Shown here piece after piece: positions 44,208 through 52,807 of a DNA stretch of 64,000 bases (positions are counted from its first letter, which is position 1; every line of letters starts with the position of its first letter). The stretch lies in the NCBI RefSeq assembly GCF_002741035.1, contig NZ_CP016808.1:6062501-6126500 (forward strand), written 5' to 3'. The position numbers and the translations under genes were made by a program. Under the pieces are notes generated by a model. The model had not been told where the DNA came from. It did not search any database and saw only the letters and a program-made list of their open reading frames with translations. Source of the DNA: Paenibacillus sp. BIHB 4019. GTDB lineage: Bacteria; Bacillota; Bacilli; Paenibacillales; Paenibacillaceae.

Positions 44208-45314
44208 TTATGACCCTCCGCTTGTATAAGCCTTTTCCTGATATAAATAAGCCGGCTTTAATTCCGTATCGTCATAGCTCCGATGCCATACTGCTGTCGT
44301 TGCCGGGGACATTGGCGGTATAAGCCATGACCAGCGGCCTGTAACCGCACGTCCCTGTTCCTTCTCCTGCTTCTCAAAGCGCGTAAACTGTTCGGCCGCC
44401 GTATGATGGTCCACGATGCTCGCGCCATGCTTCTTGAACGAATGAATGACGGCCGCATTCAGCTCTACCAGTGCACGATCTTTCCAAAGGGACGTATTCG
44501 TCGTCATATCTAATCCCATTAATCTCGCGACGGCAGGCAACTGATTGTAACGGTCCGTATCTGCCAAATTGCGCGCCCCGATTTCCGTTCCCATATACCA
44601 GCCATTAAATGGCGCTGCTGTGTAAGAGATGCCGCCGATTTCCAGCTGCATATCTGCAATGAAAGGTACCGCATACCAACGCAGGCCCAGCTCCGCAAAC
44701 GACTCCAGCTCCGGATGCGACAGTGGAATTTCCAGCGCCAGCCCTTCCGGAAGCTCGTACAGCTTCGGTTGTTTTCCCTGCTTCTGAATAACAAGCGGCA
44801 GCACATCGAATCTGGTTCCCGCACCTTTCCAGCCCAATGCCTCGCAAGCCTTCGTAAATGACAGAGAGGCAGGATCGCCAATGACACCGCCAGTTCCGTC
44901 CTCATAGCCCGCATAACGAACAAGCTGATGGTTCCACAGCCGGATTTGGTTCTTCTCCTGCTTCGCTGCAAAAATCGTAATCGCCGGCCGGACTTTGCCG
45001 CCATTCGTCGCATAGCGAATATGCGAAAATATCGCGTCTGCAATATCGTCTTCCTGCTGCAGCGAACGGGCGTCAAACACCTCCATTGTATGCCAAAAAA
45101 GACGGCCAATACAGCGATTGCTGTTGCGCCACGCCATTTTCGCCCCATGCTGGAGCTCTTCATATGTATGCTCATAAATACCTGTACGCTCTACTTCGGA
45201 CCGGATTTCAGCAAGCCGAAGCACAACCTCCGCTTCACTTTTGCCAAGCTCTGCATAACAGGTAAAGATGAACTGCTCTGCTTCTCTATATAGCTGCTGC
45301 TCCACTTCGATCAT
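44208..45314 (-). CDS. nos: nitric oxide synthase, oxygenase domain only
   Basis: A 368-residue bacterial nitric oxide synthase. It makes NO and citrulline from arginine with heme and a tetrahydro-pterin or folate. The heme-cysteine motif [19 protein letters not shown] is near residue 60; [15 protein letters not shown] and the C-terminal [15 protein letters not shown] (pterin region) follow. There is no reductase domain, as usual in Firmicutes, so electrons come from cellular reductases. AGGGAA precedes ATG. It heads a probable operon with DUF3900 and Lin0512 genes. NO is linked to oxidative stress and antibiotic tolerance in Bacillus. Confidence 0.96.
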   Translation of the reverse strand: MIEVEQQLYREAEQFIFTCYAELGKSEAEVVLRLAEIRSEVERTGIYEHTYEELQHGAKMAWRNSNRCIGRLFWHTMEVFDARSLQQEDDIADAIFSHIRYATNGGKVRPAITIFAAKQEKNQIRLWNHQLVRYAGYEDGTGGVIGDPASLSFTKACEALGWKGAGTRFDVLPLVIQKQGKQPKLYELPEGLALEIPLSHPELESFAELGLRWYAVPFIADMQLEIGGISYTAAPFNGWYMGTEIGARNLADTDRYNQLPAVARLMGLDMTTNTSLWKDRALVELNAAVIHSFKKHGASIVDHHTAAEQFTRFEKQEKEQGRAVTGRWSWLIPPMSPATTAVWHRSYDDTELKPAYLYQEKAYTSGGS

Positions 45315-45461
45315 GGTGTTCCCTACTCTCTTTATGCTTTGACATCGCTTCTTTTAAGATACCCCATTTTGCCTTCATTCGCTAGCTGATTGCTAGGAGA
45401 TTAGACAATCGGTCCGACGTTTGTTCACGGCGTTGTCACTTATGCTGCATCCCGAATATGC

Positions 45462-45506
45462 AAAAAGCAAAGCTCCGTATGGCGTTGTCCGCCTCGGAGC
45501 TTTGCT
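45462..45506 (-). terminator. terminator of bdbC
   Basis: AAGCAAAGCTCCG (45465-45477) pairs perfectly with CGGAGCTTTGCTT (45494-45506) around a 16-base loop, followed on the minus strand by a short T5 tract. It separates the bdbDC pair from nos. Confidence 0.82.
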
Positions 45507-45517
45507 TGGGAATACAG

Positions 45518-45970
45518 TTAGTTTTCGTTGGCTTCTTGATCATGGCTTTGGCGAGCCAACAGCAGAAACACGATAATAAGCACAAATGCGATCATGGACA
45601 TCATCGGAATCGTCAGAAAGCCAAACCAGTTCAAATAATCAAAATTGCACGGGATGCCAGAGCGGCAAGGCACCAGCTCGCCCACCTTCGGAAACCAAAT
45701 CTCGAAGTTATGGAAAATGGAAATCGCAAGCCCGATTATATTAATCGGCAGTAAGTATTTAATGATACTCCGGTCCCCGCGATATGTCGCAATACCTAAA
45801 ATAATGACCTGCGGATACATGAATATACGCTGATACCAGCATAAATCGCAAGGCAGAAACCCTTTAATTTCACTAAAATACAAGCTTCCGCCCGTTGCGA
45901 CTAACGTAATAATCCAGGCGAAATATAAAGCGTAACGTTTCAACCACGATTCATAGGGTGGCGTTGTCAT
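45518..45970 (-). CDS. bdbC: disulfide oxidoreductase BdbC (DsbB-like)
   Basis: A 150-residue membrane protein with four helices. The first cysteine pair is in GFLPCDLCWYQRIF, which also contains the quinone-binding Arg, and the second in VPCRSGIPCNF. It re-oxidises the thiol-disulfide oxidoreductase BdbD and passes electrons to quinone. It lies 33 bases downstream of bdbD, forming the usual redox pair. Confidence 0.94.
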   Translation of the reverse strand: MTTPPYESWLKRYALYFAWIITLVATGGSLYFSEIKGFLPCDLCWYQRIFMYPQVIILGIATYRGDRSIIKYLLPINIIGLAISIFHNFEIWFPKVGELVPCRSGIPCNFDYLNWFGFLTIPMMSMIAFVLIIVFLLLARQSHDQEANEN

Positions 45971-46002
45971 TTTTGACCGGGCTCCTTTTTAATCAAGGCC
46001 CC

Positions 46003-46695
46003 TTATTTTAGAGCTGCCTCGATAGTTGATTTGAGGGTTGCGTAATCGAGACTTGAAACCGCCTTGCCGTTAATAAAGACGGTAGGCGTTCCTCCGATAT
46101 TCAGCGGACGAACGAGCGAATTATCGCGGTCTACCTGCTTTTGATAGGTTTTGTTCTCGATGTCGCTCTTCAGCAAATCAAAATCGATAGGAAGCTTGGC
46201 ATCCTTTGCAAGCTGCACCAAATGTTCCGGCGTTGCCCATTCGATAGTTTCATTCTGTTGATTATCATAAATCGCTTGGTTATAAGTCCAGAAGGCGTCA
46301 TTATTTTGCTGATAGACCGCTTCCGCCGCGAGTGCAGCTGTCACGGAATCTTTGCCGATGAACGAATAGTTTGCAAAATAGAAGGAGGCTTTGCCTGTTT
46401 CAATGTAATCCTTCTCCAGCTGAGGTTTGATTTGTTGCGAAAAATCACGGCAAACCGGGCACTTGTAATCGCCAAACTCAACGATTTTGACCGGTGCATC
46501 TACACTGCCCTGCACAGGCATTGCCGCATAGTCAAATTCAAACGGCTTGTTCTGGTTGTTAATGCCGAGTACGATGACGACGATAACCGCCAAAATACCG
46601 ATCGTCAGAAAAATAAGCGAGCTGCTCGAATTTTTCTTCGGCTGCTGCCTTTGCTGCTGATTGCTGCTTGAACCTTTTTTCTTTGTTTTCGTCAC
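46003..46695 (-). CDS. bdbD: thiol-disulfide oxidoreductase BdbD (DsbA-like)
   Basis: A 230-residue membrane-anchored thioredoxin-fold protein. A Lys/Gln-rich cytoplasmic tail precedes a membrane helix (SSLIFLTIGILAVIVVIVLGI). The active site is VEFGDYKCPVCRDF (CPVC) and the cis-Pro loop is NIGGTPTVFING. It introduces disulfides into exported proteins. The start is GTG at 46695, with GAGGAGG about 12 bases upstream. Upstream, TTGTAGC (46736-46742) and GTTACAA (46750-46756) form an imperfect dyad that could be an operator. Confidence 0.92.
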   Translation of the reverse strand: MTKTKKKGSSSNQQQRQQPKKNSSSSLIFLTIGILAVIVVIVLGINNQNKPFEFDYAAMPVQGSVDAPVKIVEFGDYKCPVCRDFSQQIKPQLEKDYIETGKASFYFANYSFIGKDSVTAALAAEAVYQQNNDAFWTYNQAIYDNQQNETIEWATPEHLVQLAKDAKLPIDFDLLKSDIENKTYQKQVDRDNSLVRPLNIGGTPTVFINGKAVSSLDYATLKSTIEAALK

Positions 46696-46801
46696 TACCG
46701 CTCAAATCCTCCTCAAAAAATACAGGTATATACATCTTGTAGCAATTTTAGTTACAAGGCCTGCTAAAGTCAAGAATTTGCGGCAAAATGCCTTAATACT
46801 G

Positions 46802-48901
46802 TCATAATTCTTGCACGCCCTCCGCAGCATCCGCTACTAACGAGGTAAACGAGCCTTGATAAACTAATTTTAGCTTATGAAGCGCTCTCGTACAACCAAC
46901 ATATAGCAGCTTGGCGTCCTGATCGGTATAAGCGAGCGCCCCGGCATCGGCAATGAGAACCGCATCGAATTCCAGCCCTTTGGACAAATAAGCCGGCACG
47001 ACGGACAAGCCGCCGCTGTATTCGGGCTGTCCTCGTTCTACGAGCGAAGCTTTCACCCCCGCAGCATTCAAAGCCGCATGGATAACGGCACATTCCTCCG
47101 TCGTTCTTCCAATTACTGCGATCGTCTGATAGCTGCCGTCTGCTTGCCATTCTCGAACCGTTTGCTCCAGCATGTCCATCCATTCGCTTGGCTGTGCAGG
47201 CGCAAGCTCCACGGCATCTCCGCTCCGGAATACAGGTACTGCTGCCTTGACGCCAGCCCCCATTGCACCAAGAATCCGATTGGCGAATGCGATAATTTCC
47301 ATCGTGGAACGATAGCTGCGGTTCAGTTCAAAAAATCCGGTCTGTTCTTCGTCATACAGCGCCGTAAGCTCCTGCCAGCTATGAATGCCTGCATAGGCGT
47401 GGATGCCCTGCTGCAAGTCGCCCAGCACGGTCAAGGACGGCGTTTGCTGGCAAAGACGCAGCGCTTCCAGCTGGAACGGCGAATAATCCTGCGCCTCGTC
47501 AATGACGATATGGTCATAAGGCGCTGTTTGCAGCCCAAACAGGCGCAAATGAATATAGGCGAGCGGCGCCAAATCCTCCGGCGCAATCGTTCCCGCTTTC
47601 AGGCGGGCAGCCGTTGCTGCCGCTATTGCTTTTGGCACCAGGCTGATCGCCTGCTTGCCTTGGAAGAAAGACGCATATAGCTTCGGCGCGGTGTAGGCCG
47701 GAATTTTTTTCGCTAATGCATTTAAGCGGGTTAACGCCTTGGCGCGTACTTTTTTATCATGAATGCCGCGCATTTTCAGCTCGGATTCCAGCCATCTGCG
47801 AATACGGCTGACGAATCGCTCGCGCTTGCGCATCAGCGGCTCCTCGCCATAATCGGTGCGATACCATTCAAGCATTTGCTCCGGCATAAGCACCAGCTTG
47901 TCTACAGGCTCAAATGGCTGCAAAGGCACGATGCTTTGTTCAAGCTGCTCCAGCCGCTCGTCAATTGCCTGCTTAAAATCAAGCGAGCCTTTCAAGCGCC
48001 CCGGCGCCTCCGCAATTTCCTCTGCGCTGCGATAATGCTCAAACCAATATTCTAGTGTATCGGTTTTATCATCCATTCGCACTTCAAGCTCCAATAGATC
48101 CAGCGCCCAGTCGGCAAACGTCGTTTGCTGAATATCGCCCACGCCCAGCTCCGGCAGCACGCCGGAAATATATTCGAGAAACATGCGGTTAGGCGCAAAA
48201 ATAACCATACGCTCCGCCCGCATCCGATCGGCATATTGATAGAGCAAAAAAGCGAGCCGGTGCAGCGCTACCGTCGTCTTGCCGCTTCCCGCCACGCCCT
48301 GGATAAACAGCGCCTTGCTCCGTCCTGAACGAATGATCGCATCCTGCTCCTGCTGGATCGTCGAGACGATATCCCTGAGCCGATTGTCTTTATTTTCACC
48401 TAGTCGATAGAGCAAAAACTCGTCGGTGACCGATTCTTCTTCCTGCCCACGGGTGAAGCTGTCTACCATTCTTACAAGCTTGCCCTGGCGAACCATTAAA
48501 TTGCGCTTTAAATAGACGATCCCTTCGATTTCGCCATCAGGAGAATCATAGGTAACCGCCGCGTCACCGCCTGTAAAAGAATAAAACAAGCTGGCAATTG
48601 GCGCACGCCAGTCAATAACGATTAGCTCCTTGCCGCCCTCTCTAGCTACGCCTGCCTTGCCAATATAAAGCTCCTGCTTAGCGTCACCCGGCAGCTCCTG
48701 AAAATCAATTCGTCCAAAATACGGCTCGCGGAAAGCAATTTCCAGTCCCCGCTTCCGTTCCTCTCGTTGCAAATCGAGCATTTGCTCCGTAAAATCATCG
48801 CCTGTGTAGCGCGGGCCTATCGCGCTTAGCTGTGATTGTATTTCTTCAAGCGAGCGCGCTAAACGCTCTTGCTCTTCTTGATAGGCACTTTGAACCGTCA
48901 T
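46802..48901 (-). CDS. helD: HelD-type UvrD-like helicase
   Basis: A 699-residue superfamily 1 ATPase. A long N-terminal coiled coil (YQEEQERLARSLEEIQSQL) is followed by the ATPase core: Walker A VAGSGKTTVALHRLAFL, Walker B IVIDEAQDYSPFQ, motif III TVLGDLQQGIH, and LNRSYRSTMEI. HelD proteins bind RNA polymerase and release stalled complexes. It is slightly shorter than the ~774-residue B. subtilis HelD. AGGAGG lies 12 bases before the ATG. Other UvrD-like helicases share the core; the N-terminal arm and gene length favour HelD. Confidence 0.85.
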   Translation of the reverse strand: MTVQSAYQEEQERLARSLEEIQSQLSAIGPRYTGDDFTEQMLDLQREERKRGLEIAFREPYFGRIDFQELPGDAKQELYIGKAGVAREGGKELIVIDWRAPIASLFYSFTGGDAAVTYDSPDGEIEGIVYLKRNLMVRQGKLVRMVDSFTRGQEEESVTDEFLLYRLGENKDNRLRDIVSTIQQEQDAIIRSGRSKALFIQGVAGSGKTTVALHRLAFLLYQYADRMRAERMVIFAPNRMFLEYISGVLPELGVGDIQQTTFADWALDLLELEVRMDDKTDTLEYWFEHYRSAEEIAEAPGRLKGSLDFKQAIDERLEQLEQSIVPLQPFEPVDKLVLMPEQMLEWYRTDYGEEPLMRKRERFVSRIRRWLESELKMRGIHDKKVRAKALTRLNALAKKIPAYTAPKLYASFFQGKQAISLVPKAIAAATAARLKAGTIAPEDLAPLAYIHLRLFGLQTAPYDHIVIDEAQDYSPFQLEALRLCQQTPSLTVLGDLQQGIHAYAGIHSWQELTALYDEEQTGFFELNRSYRSTMEIIAFANRILGAMGAGVKAAVPVFRSGDAVELAPAQPSEWMDMLEQTVREWQADGSYQTIAVIGRTTEECAVIHAALNAAGVKASLVERGQPEYSGGLSVVPAYLSKGLEFDAVLIADAGALAYTDQDAKLLYVGCTRALHKLKLVYQGSFTSLVADAAEGVQEL

Positions 48902-49006
48902 ATCAGCCAGTTACCTCCTAAGAATATAGTGGGAAAACGAACTGTCAATATACCATAGGAGAATAGCGGGAATCAACTTCTTATTTCCAATCAAGGTGAA
49001 ACGGCG

Positions 49007-49300
49007 CTATTTGAAAATCGAGATGTCGAACACATAGTGGAATACCGCTGCAAATAGAAGCAAATTCAACATGACAAGCAGCGGTATGCCAATAACGAAG
49101 GAGCGATGCTTCGTCTTGTGGCGCCATGCCCGCATTCCGGCATAGGCGCCAATAGCGCCTCCAACAGCGCTCAAAGTAAACAGCCGTTTCTCTGGGATGC
49201 GCCTTTGCTGGCGGCGTGCGCTCTGCTTGTCGAGATACATGAGCGTAAACGTCCAGCAGTTAATCGCGAGTATAAATAAAATAAAAAGCTGCATCGACAT
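49007..49300 (-). CDS. DUF1294 small membrane protein
   Basis: A 97-residue protein with three hydrophobic segments and the DUF1294 pattern: DKQSARRQQRRIPEKRLFTLSAVGGAIGAYAGM, then RHKTKHRSFVIGIPLLV. Function is unknown. It lies 46 bases beyond hrpB in the same direction and may be transcribed with it. Confidence 0.85.
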   Translation of the reverse strand: MSMQLFILFILAINCWTFTLMYLDKQSARRQQRRIPEKRLFTLSAVGGAIGAYAGMRAWRHKTKHRSFVIGIPLLVMLNLLLFAAVFHYVFDISIFK

Positions 49301-49346
49301 TTCCTAGCCCTCATTTCCTTGTTGCTATCTTTATGTATTCTGCAAG

Positions 49347-51893
49347 CTACTTGCGCGGCTTGACCCGATTCGTCGGCTGCGCCGCGTAAGGGTCATCCGG
49401 CCAATAATGCTTCGGATAGCGTCCTTTTAAATCCTTCTTCACTTCAAAATAAGCGTGGCTCCAAAAGCTGCCCAAATCGCGCGTCACCTGAACCGGACGC
49501 TGCGAAGGGGAAAGCAGATGGAGAGTTAGCGGCAGTTTGCCGCCTGCGAGCAGAGGCGTGTCCTTCATGCCGAACAGCTCCTGAAGCCGGACGGCAATGA
49601 ACGGCGCTTCCGGGTCATTGTAATCGACCGGAATGCGCGAGCCGCTTGGCACCGCTATATGCGTCGGAACCTGCTTGTCCAGCTCCTGCCGCTGCGTCCA
49701 GGTGAGCATGCCTTCGAGAAGCTGCTGCATACTCAGGCGCTGCAGGTCAGATTTGCTCTTCATCCCTTGAATATGCGGCAGCAGCCATTCGGCGAGCGAT
49801 GACGTGGACAGCAGCCCCTCATCGGATACATCCGGCCAGCTGCTGTCATAGTGCCGCATCAGCCGCATACGGGCGAGCAACTGGGCTGCCTGCTTGGACA
49901 TCGGCAGCAAGGCCAAGCCCTCCTGCTGCACACCCTGTGCCAGCGCCGCAGCGACGAGCTCCGCATCCGGCTTCGGCAGCGGTTTTTCCTGCAAGAGGAG
50001 TGCGCCAAGCCGGACGCGCTCACGCGCCCTTACCGCTTGGGCGGACGCATCCCATTCCACGATGCGCTCCTGCCGGATTTGGTCGCGGGCTGCCGATGCC
50101 AGCTCGCCCTCCGTCAGTTCAGCCGCTAGCCGAATACGGCTTTCCGTTCCGGCATCGTCAAGCTCCGCCGCCACGAGATAGGCTGCGCGCGACAAGGGCT
50201 GGGCTTCCGGCAACGCCGCGCCGCGGCCGTTCGCCAGCAAATATCTCCCGTCGCTGCGCCGCTGCGCAATGCGATCGGGATAAGCAAGCGCCAGCAGCGC
50301 GCCGCAGGACATCGCGGCGTCCTGCTGGCCCGCTCCGGCAGCCGCTGCTCCGCGCGCGGAGGCTCCTGCTTCGCGCGCGGAGGCTCCTGCTTCGCCGGCT
50401 GCTGCGCTAGCCAGCAGCCGGCTCCATTGCTGCGCCTGCGAGCGAATTCGCTGCACGGCGCCGCGATCCACCTCAGCACCATCGCCGCGGTGCAGAGCAT
50501 CCAGCCGCAGCTGCACATCCGCGCTGCGCTGCTGTGGCAGCAGGTCGCGCTCGCTTAGCAGCGCGGCCAGCTCGCAAGCCTGCTCCGCCGCGCCATACCG
50601 CTGCGCGCGAAGCAGCATATATCCGAGTCTCGGATGAAGCCCGAGCCTCGCCATTCGCCGGCCCGACTCCGTAGGCCAGCCTAACGAATCAACAGCCTGC
50701 AGCAGCTCAAGCAGCTGCCGCGCCTGCTGATACGCGCCGATCGGCGGCGGATCCAGCCAGCCGAGCTCCTCCGGCTGCTGGATGCCCCATACCGCAATCT
50801 CCAGCGCGAGCGGCGCAAGATCGGCCTCCAGCATTTCCGGCTGGCTGAAGGGCTGCAAATGCATTTGCTCCTGCTCCGTCCACAGCCGGTAGCAGACGCC
50901 CGGAGCAAGCCTTCCGGCGCGCCCCCGGCGCTGGTCGGCTGACGCTTGCGACACCAGAGTCGTCTCCAGCCGCGTCATGCCGGTACGCGGCGAAAAACGC
51001 GACACCCGCATCAGCCCGGCATCGACGACGATACGCACGCCTTCGACCGTCAAGCTGGATTCGGCAATTGCCGTCGCCAGCACCACTTTGCGCTCGCCAG
51101 CAGCGGACGGCTGAATCGCCTGATCCTGCGCTTCGAGCGGCATCGTGCCATAAAGCTCCGCCACCTTAACGCCCTTCATTCGCTCTTCTCTTGCCAGCAA
51201 GGAGGCAACGCGCCGAATTTCCCCAACGCCTGGCAGAAAGACGAGCATATTCCCTTCATCAGCAGCAAGCGCCTGAAGGATCGTACTGACAACACTCGGC
51301 TCAATGCGCCCTTCCACTTTCGAGGAACGATAGATCGTCCGCACCGGAAATACTTTGCCGGCGCTCTCAATGATAGGCGCTCCGCCGAGCAGCTCCGCAA
51401 CGGGGCCCGCTGCAAGCGTCGCCGACATGACGAGCAGCCTCAAATCGCTGCGCAGCAGCGCCTGCGACTGAAGGCTCAGCGCCAGCCCCAGATCGCCATG
51501 CAAATGGCGCTCATGAAATTCGTCAAATACAATAACGCCAACGTCCAGCACGGCGGGGTCCTCCTGAAGCATGCGGGTCAGCACGCCTTCCGTCACCACT
51601 TCAATGCGCGTCCGCGCACTCACCTTCGTGTCCAGACGAACGCGGTAGCCGACCGTGTCGCCTACCTGTTCTCCGAGCATCGCCGCCATATATTTGGCGG
51701 CAGAGCGGGCTGCAAGCCTGCGCGGCTCCAGCATCATAATTTTACGGCCGTCCAGCCAGGGCGCATCCAGCAGCGCAAGCGGCACGCGCGTCGTCTTTCC
51801 GGCTCCTGGCTCGGCGACCAGCACGGCGCCGCTTCCAGCAGCCAGCGCCTCAAGCAGCTCCGGCAAAACCGCATCAATCGGAAGTTGATTCAT
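49347..51893 (-). CDS. hrpB: ATP-dependent RNA helicase HrpB
   Basis: An 848-residue DEAH-type helicase. Walker A is VAEPGAGKTTRVPLALL, motif II VIVFDEFHERHL (DEFH), motif III SATL and motif VI QRRGRAGRLAPG. The HrpB C-terminal domain is visible as LPLTLHLLSPSQRPVQVTRDLGSFW. Its biological role in bacteria is not firmly known. Residues near 500-535 contain an Ala/Gly-rich insertion coded by a GC-rich 21-bp tandem repeat. It follows the NAGPA-type gene by 23 bases. Confidence 0.93.
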   Translation of the reverse strand: MNQLPIDAVLPELLEALAAGSGAVLVAEPGAGKTTRVPLALLDAPWLDGRKIMMLEPRRLAARSAAKYMAAMLGEQVGDTVGYRVRLDTKVSARTRIEVVTEGVLTRMLQEDPAVLDVGVIVFDEFHERHLHGDLGLALSLQSQALLRSDLRLLVMSATLAAGPVAELLGGAPIIESAGKVFPVRTIYRSSKVEGRIEPSVVSTILQALAADEGNMLVFLPGVGEIRRVASLLAREERMKGVKVAELYGTMPLEAQDQAIQPSAAGERKVVLATAIAESSLTVEGVRIVVDAGLMRVSRFSPRTGMTRLETTLVSQASADQRRGRAGRLAPGVCYRLWTEQEQMHLQPFSQPEMLEADLAPLALEIAVWGIQQPEELGWLDPPPIGAYQQARQLLELLQAVDSLGWPTESGRRMARLGLHPRLGYMLLRAQRYGAAEQACELAALLSERDLLPQQRSADVQLRLDALHRGDGAEVDRGAVQRIRSQAQQWSRLLASAAAGEAGASAREAGASARGAAAAGAGQQDAAMSCGALLALAYPDRIAQRRSDGRYLLANGRGAALPEAQPLSRAAYLVAAELDDAGTESRIRLAAELTEGELASAARDQIRQERIVEWDASAQAVRARERVRLGALLLQEKPLPKPDAELVAAALAQGVQQEGLALLPMSKQAAQLLARMRLMRHYDSSWPDVSDEGLLSTSSLAEWLLPHIQGMKSKSDLQRLSMQQLLEGMLTWTQRQELDKQVPTHIAVPSGSRIPVDYNDPEAPFIAVRLQELFGMKDTPLLAGGKLPLTLHLLSPSQRPVQVTRDLGSFWSHAYFEVKKDLKGRYPKHYWPDDPYAAQPTNRVKPRK
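50352..50393 (-). repeat. 21-bp tandem repeat inside hrpB
   Basis: Two exact 21-base copies starting GCGCGCGGAGG, at 50352-50372 and 50373-50393. They encode a repeated EAGASAR heptapeptide in a low-complexity linker. The unit is a multiple of three, so copy changes keep the frame. Confidence 0.85.
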
Positions 51894-51916
51894 CTTTTTC
51901 TCCTCAATAAACCGTC

Positions 51917-52753
51917 TTATTTCATAATGCGCAGCATTTGCACAACGGGACGGCTATCGCCTTGAAGCGTCGCCTCCGCGCTGCGCAGCTGCGAGGAGCC
52001 GTCACCATCGAGAAAGATGCCGCCGGCAAGCTTGTTGTCGCCAATCTTTTCGATAACCGCTTCGCGAAAAGCAGCCAAGCTCCCCTTCGTGCTGCTGACT
52101 ACCAAATAAATGTTGCCCAGCTGATCGTATACCGCAGCCGACCTTAACCGCGCGTCATCGGGAAAAGGAGCATTTTCCTGTTCCGCCTGCGCCAGCCAGC
52201 CCGTATCATTGCCGATGCTCATGCTAATGCCGCCCTGCGCCCAGAAGCGTGTATGGTCCTGAACTTTAAGCTCGGATGCCTTGCTCGCAATTTGGACGCT
52301 TAGCTGATCTTTCACGCCATCCCATACGAGCGTACCGCGGGCATATTTGGCATTTTCGCTGCCGGAGCCATATTCGCCCTGCTCTTCATTGACTGCAAGG
52401 CTGTTGACCACGGCAATGCTGAGCAGCGATTTTTCATAAAAAAATCCGCCATTGATGCCATAATACGGCGTTAACGCCACATTATTTTGCACCAATTGAG
52501 GCTTTACGTTGGCTGGCCGGGTTTTCAGAACATGCAGCATAAAGCCATTTGCCGCTTTCACAGCCGCATAGCTGTAATTAACAGGCTGCTGGGTGCCGTC
52601 GCTTGCCGCTCCGCCCTTTTGCTGCATCGACTGAATCATTCCGTAAAGCAGCAGCGCGCAAAAGGCAAGAAACGCCAGCATAATGCCTGCGATGATCCAG
52701 CTTTTTTTCTTTCCCAAACGCTGCGCAGCTTGCTCCTCCATGACCTCGCCCAC
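51917..52753 (-). CDS. phosphodiester glycosidase (NAGPA) domain membrane protein
   Basis: A 278-residue protein with an N-terminal membrane anchor (WIIAGIMLAFLAFCALLLYG) and an outside NAGPA-type domain. Motifs YYGINGGFFYE and GGIFLDGDGSSQL match the family, which includes enzymes that remove sugar caps from phosphodiesters. DGDGSSQ replaces the more frequent DGGGS. It may act on wall glycopolymers. It follows cbiP by 54 bases and may be at the end of the second cobalamin transcript, though its function has no link to B12. Confidence 0.8.
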   Translation of the reverse strand: MGEVMEEQAAQRLGKKKSWIIAGIMLAFLAFCALLLYGMIQSMQQKGGAASDGTQQPVNYSYAAVKAANGFMLHVLKTRPANVKPQLVQNNVALTPYYGINGGFFYEKSLLSIAVVNSLAVNEEQGEYGSGSENAKYARGTLVWDGVKDQLSVQIASKASELKVQDHTRFWAQGGISMSIGNDTGWLAQAEQENAPFPDDARLRSAAVYDQLGNIYLVVSSTKGSLAAFREAVIEKIGDNKLAGGIFLDGDGSSQLRSAEATLQGDSRPVVQMLRIMK

Positions 52754-52807
52754 TCCCTTTTCCGTTCTTTGTCTAAAGATTCCATCCTACTAGATTTGAA
52801 ACTTAAG

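Noticed and set aside
48990..49006. Short match to the beginning of the double-hairpin repeat (AAGGTGAAACGGC) before the DUF1294 stop
   Set aside because: Only about 13 bases match and neither hairpin is present, so chance or an old remnant cannot be separated.
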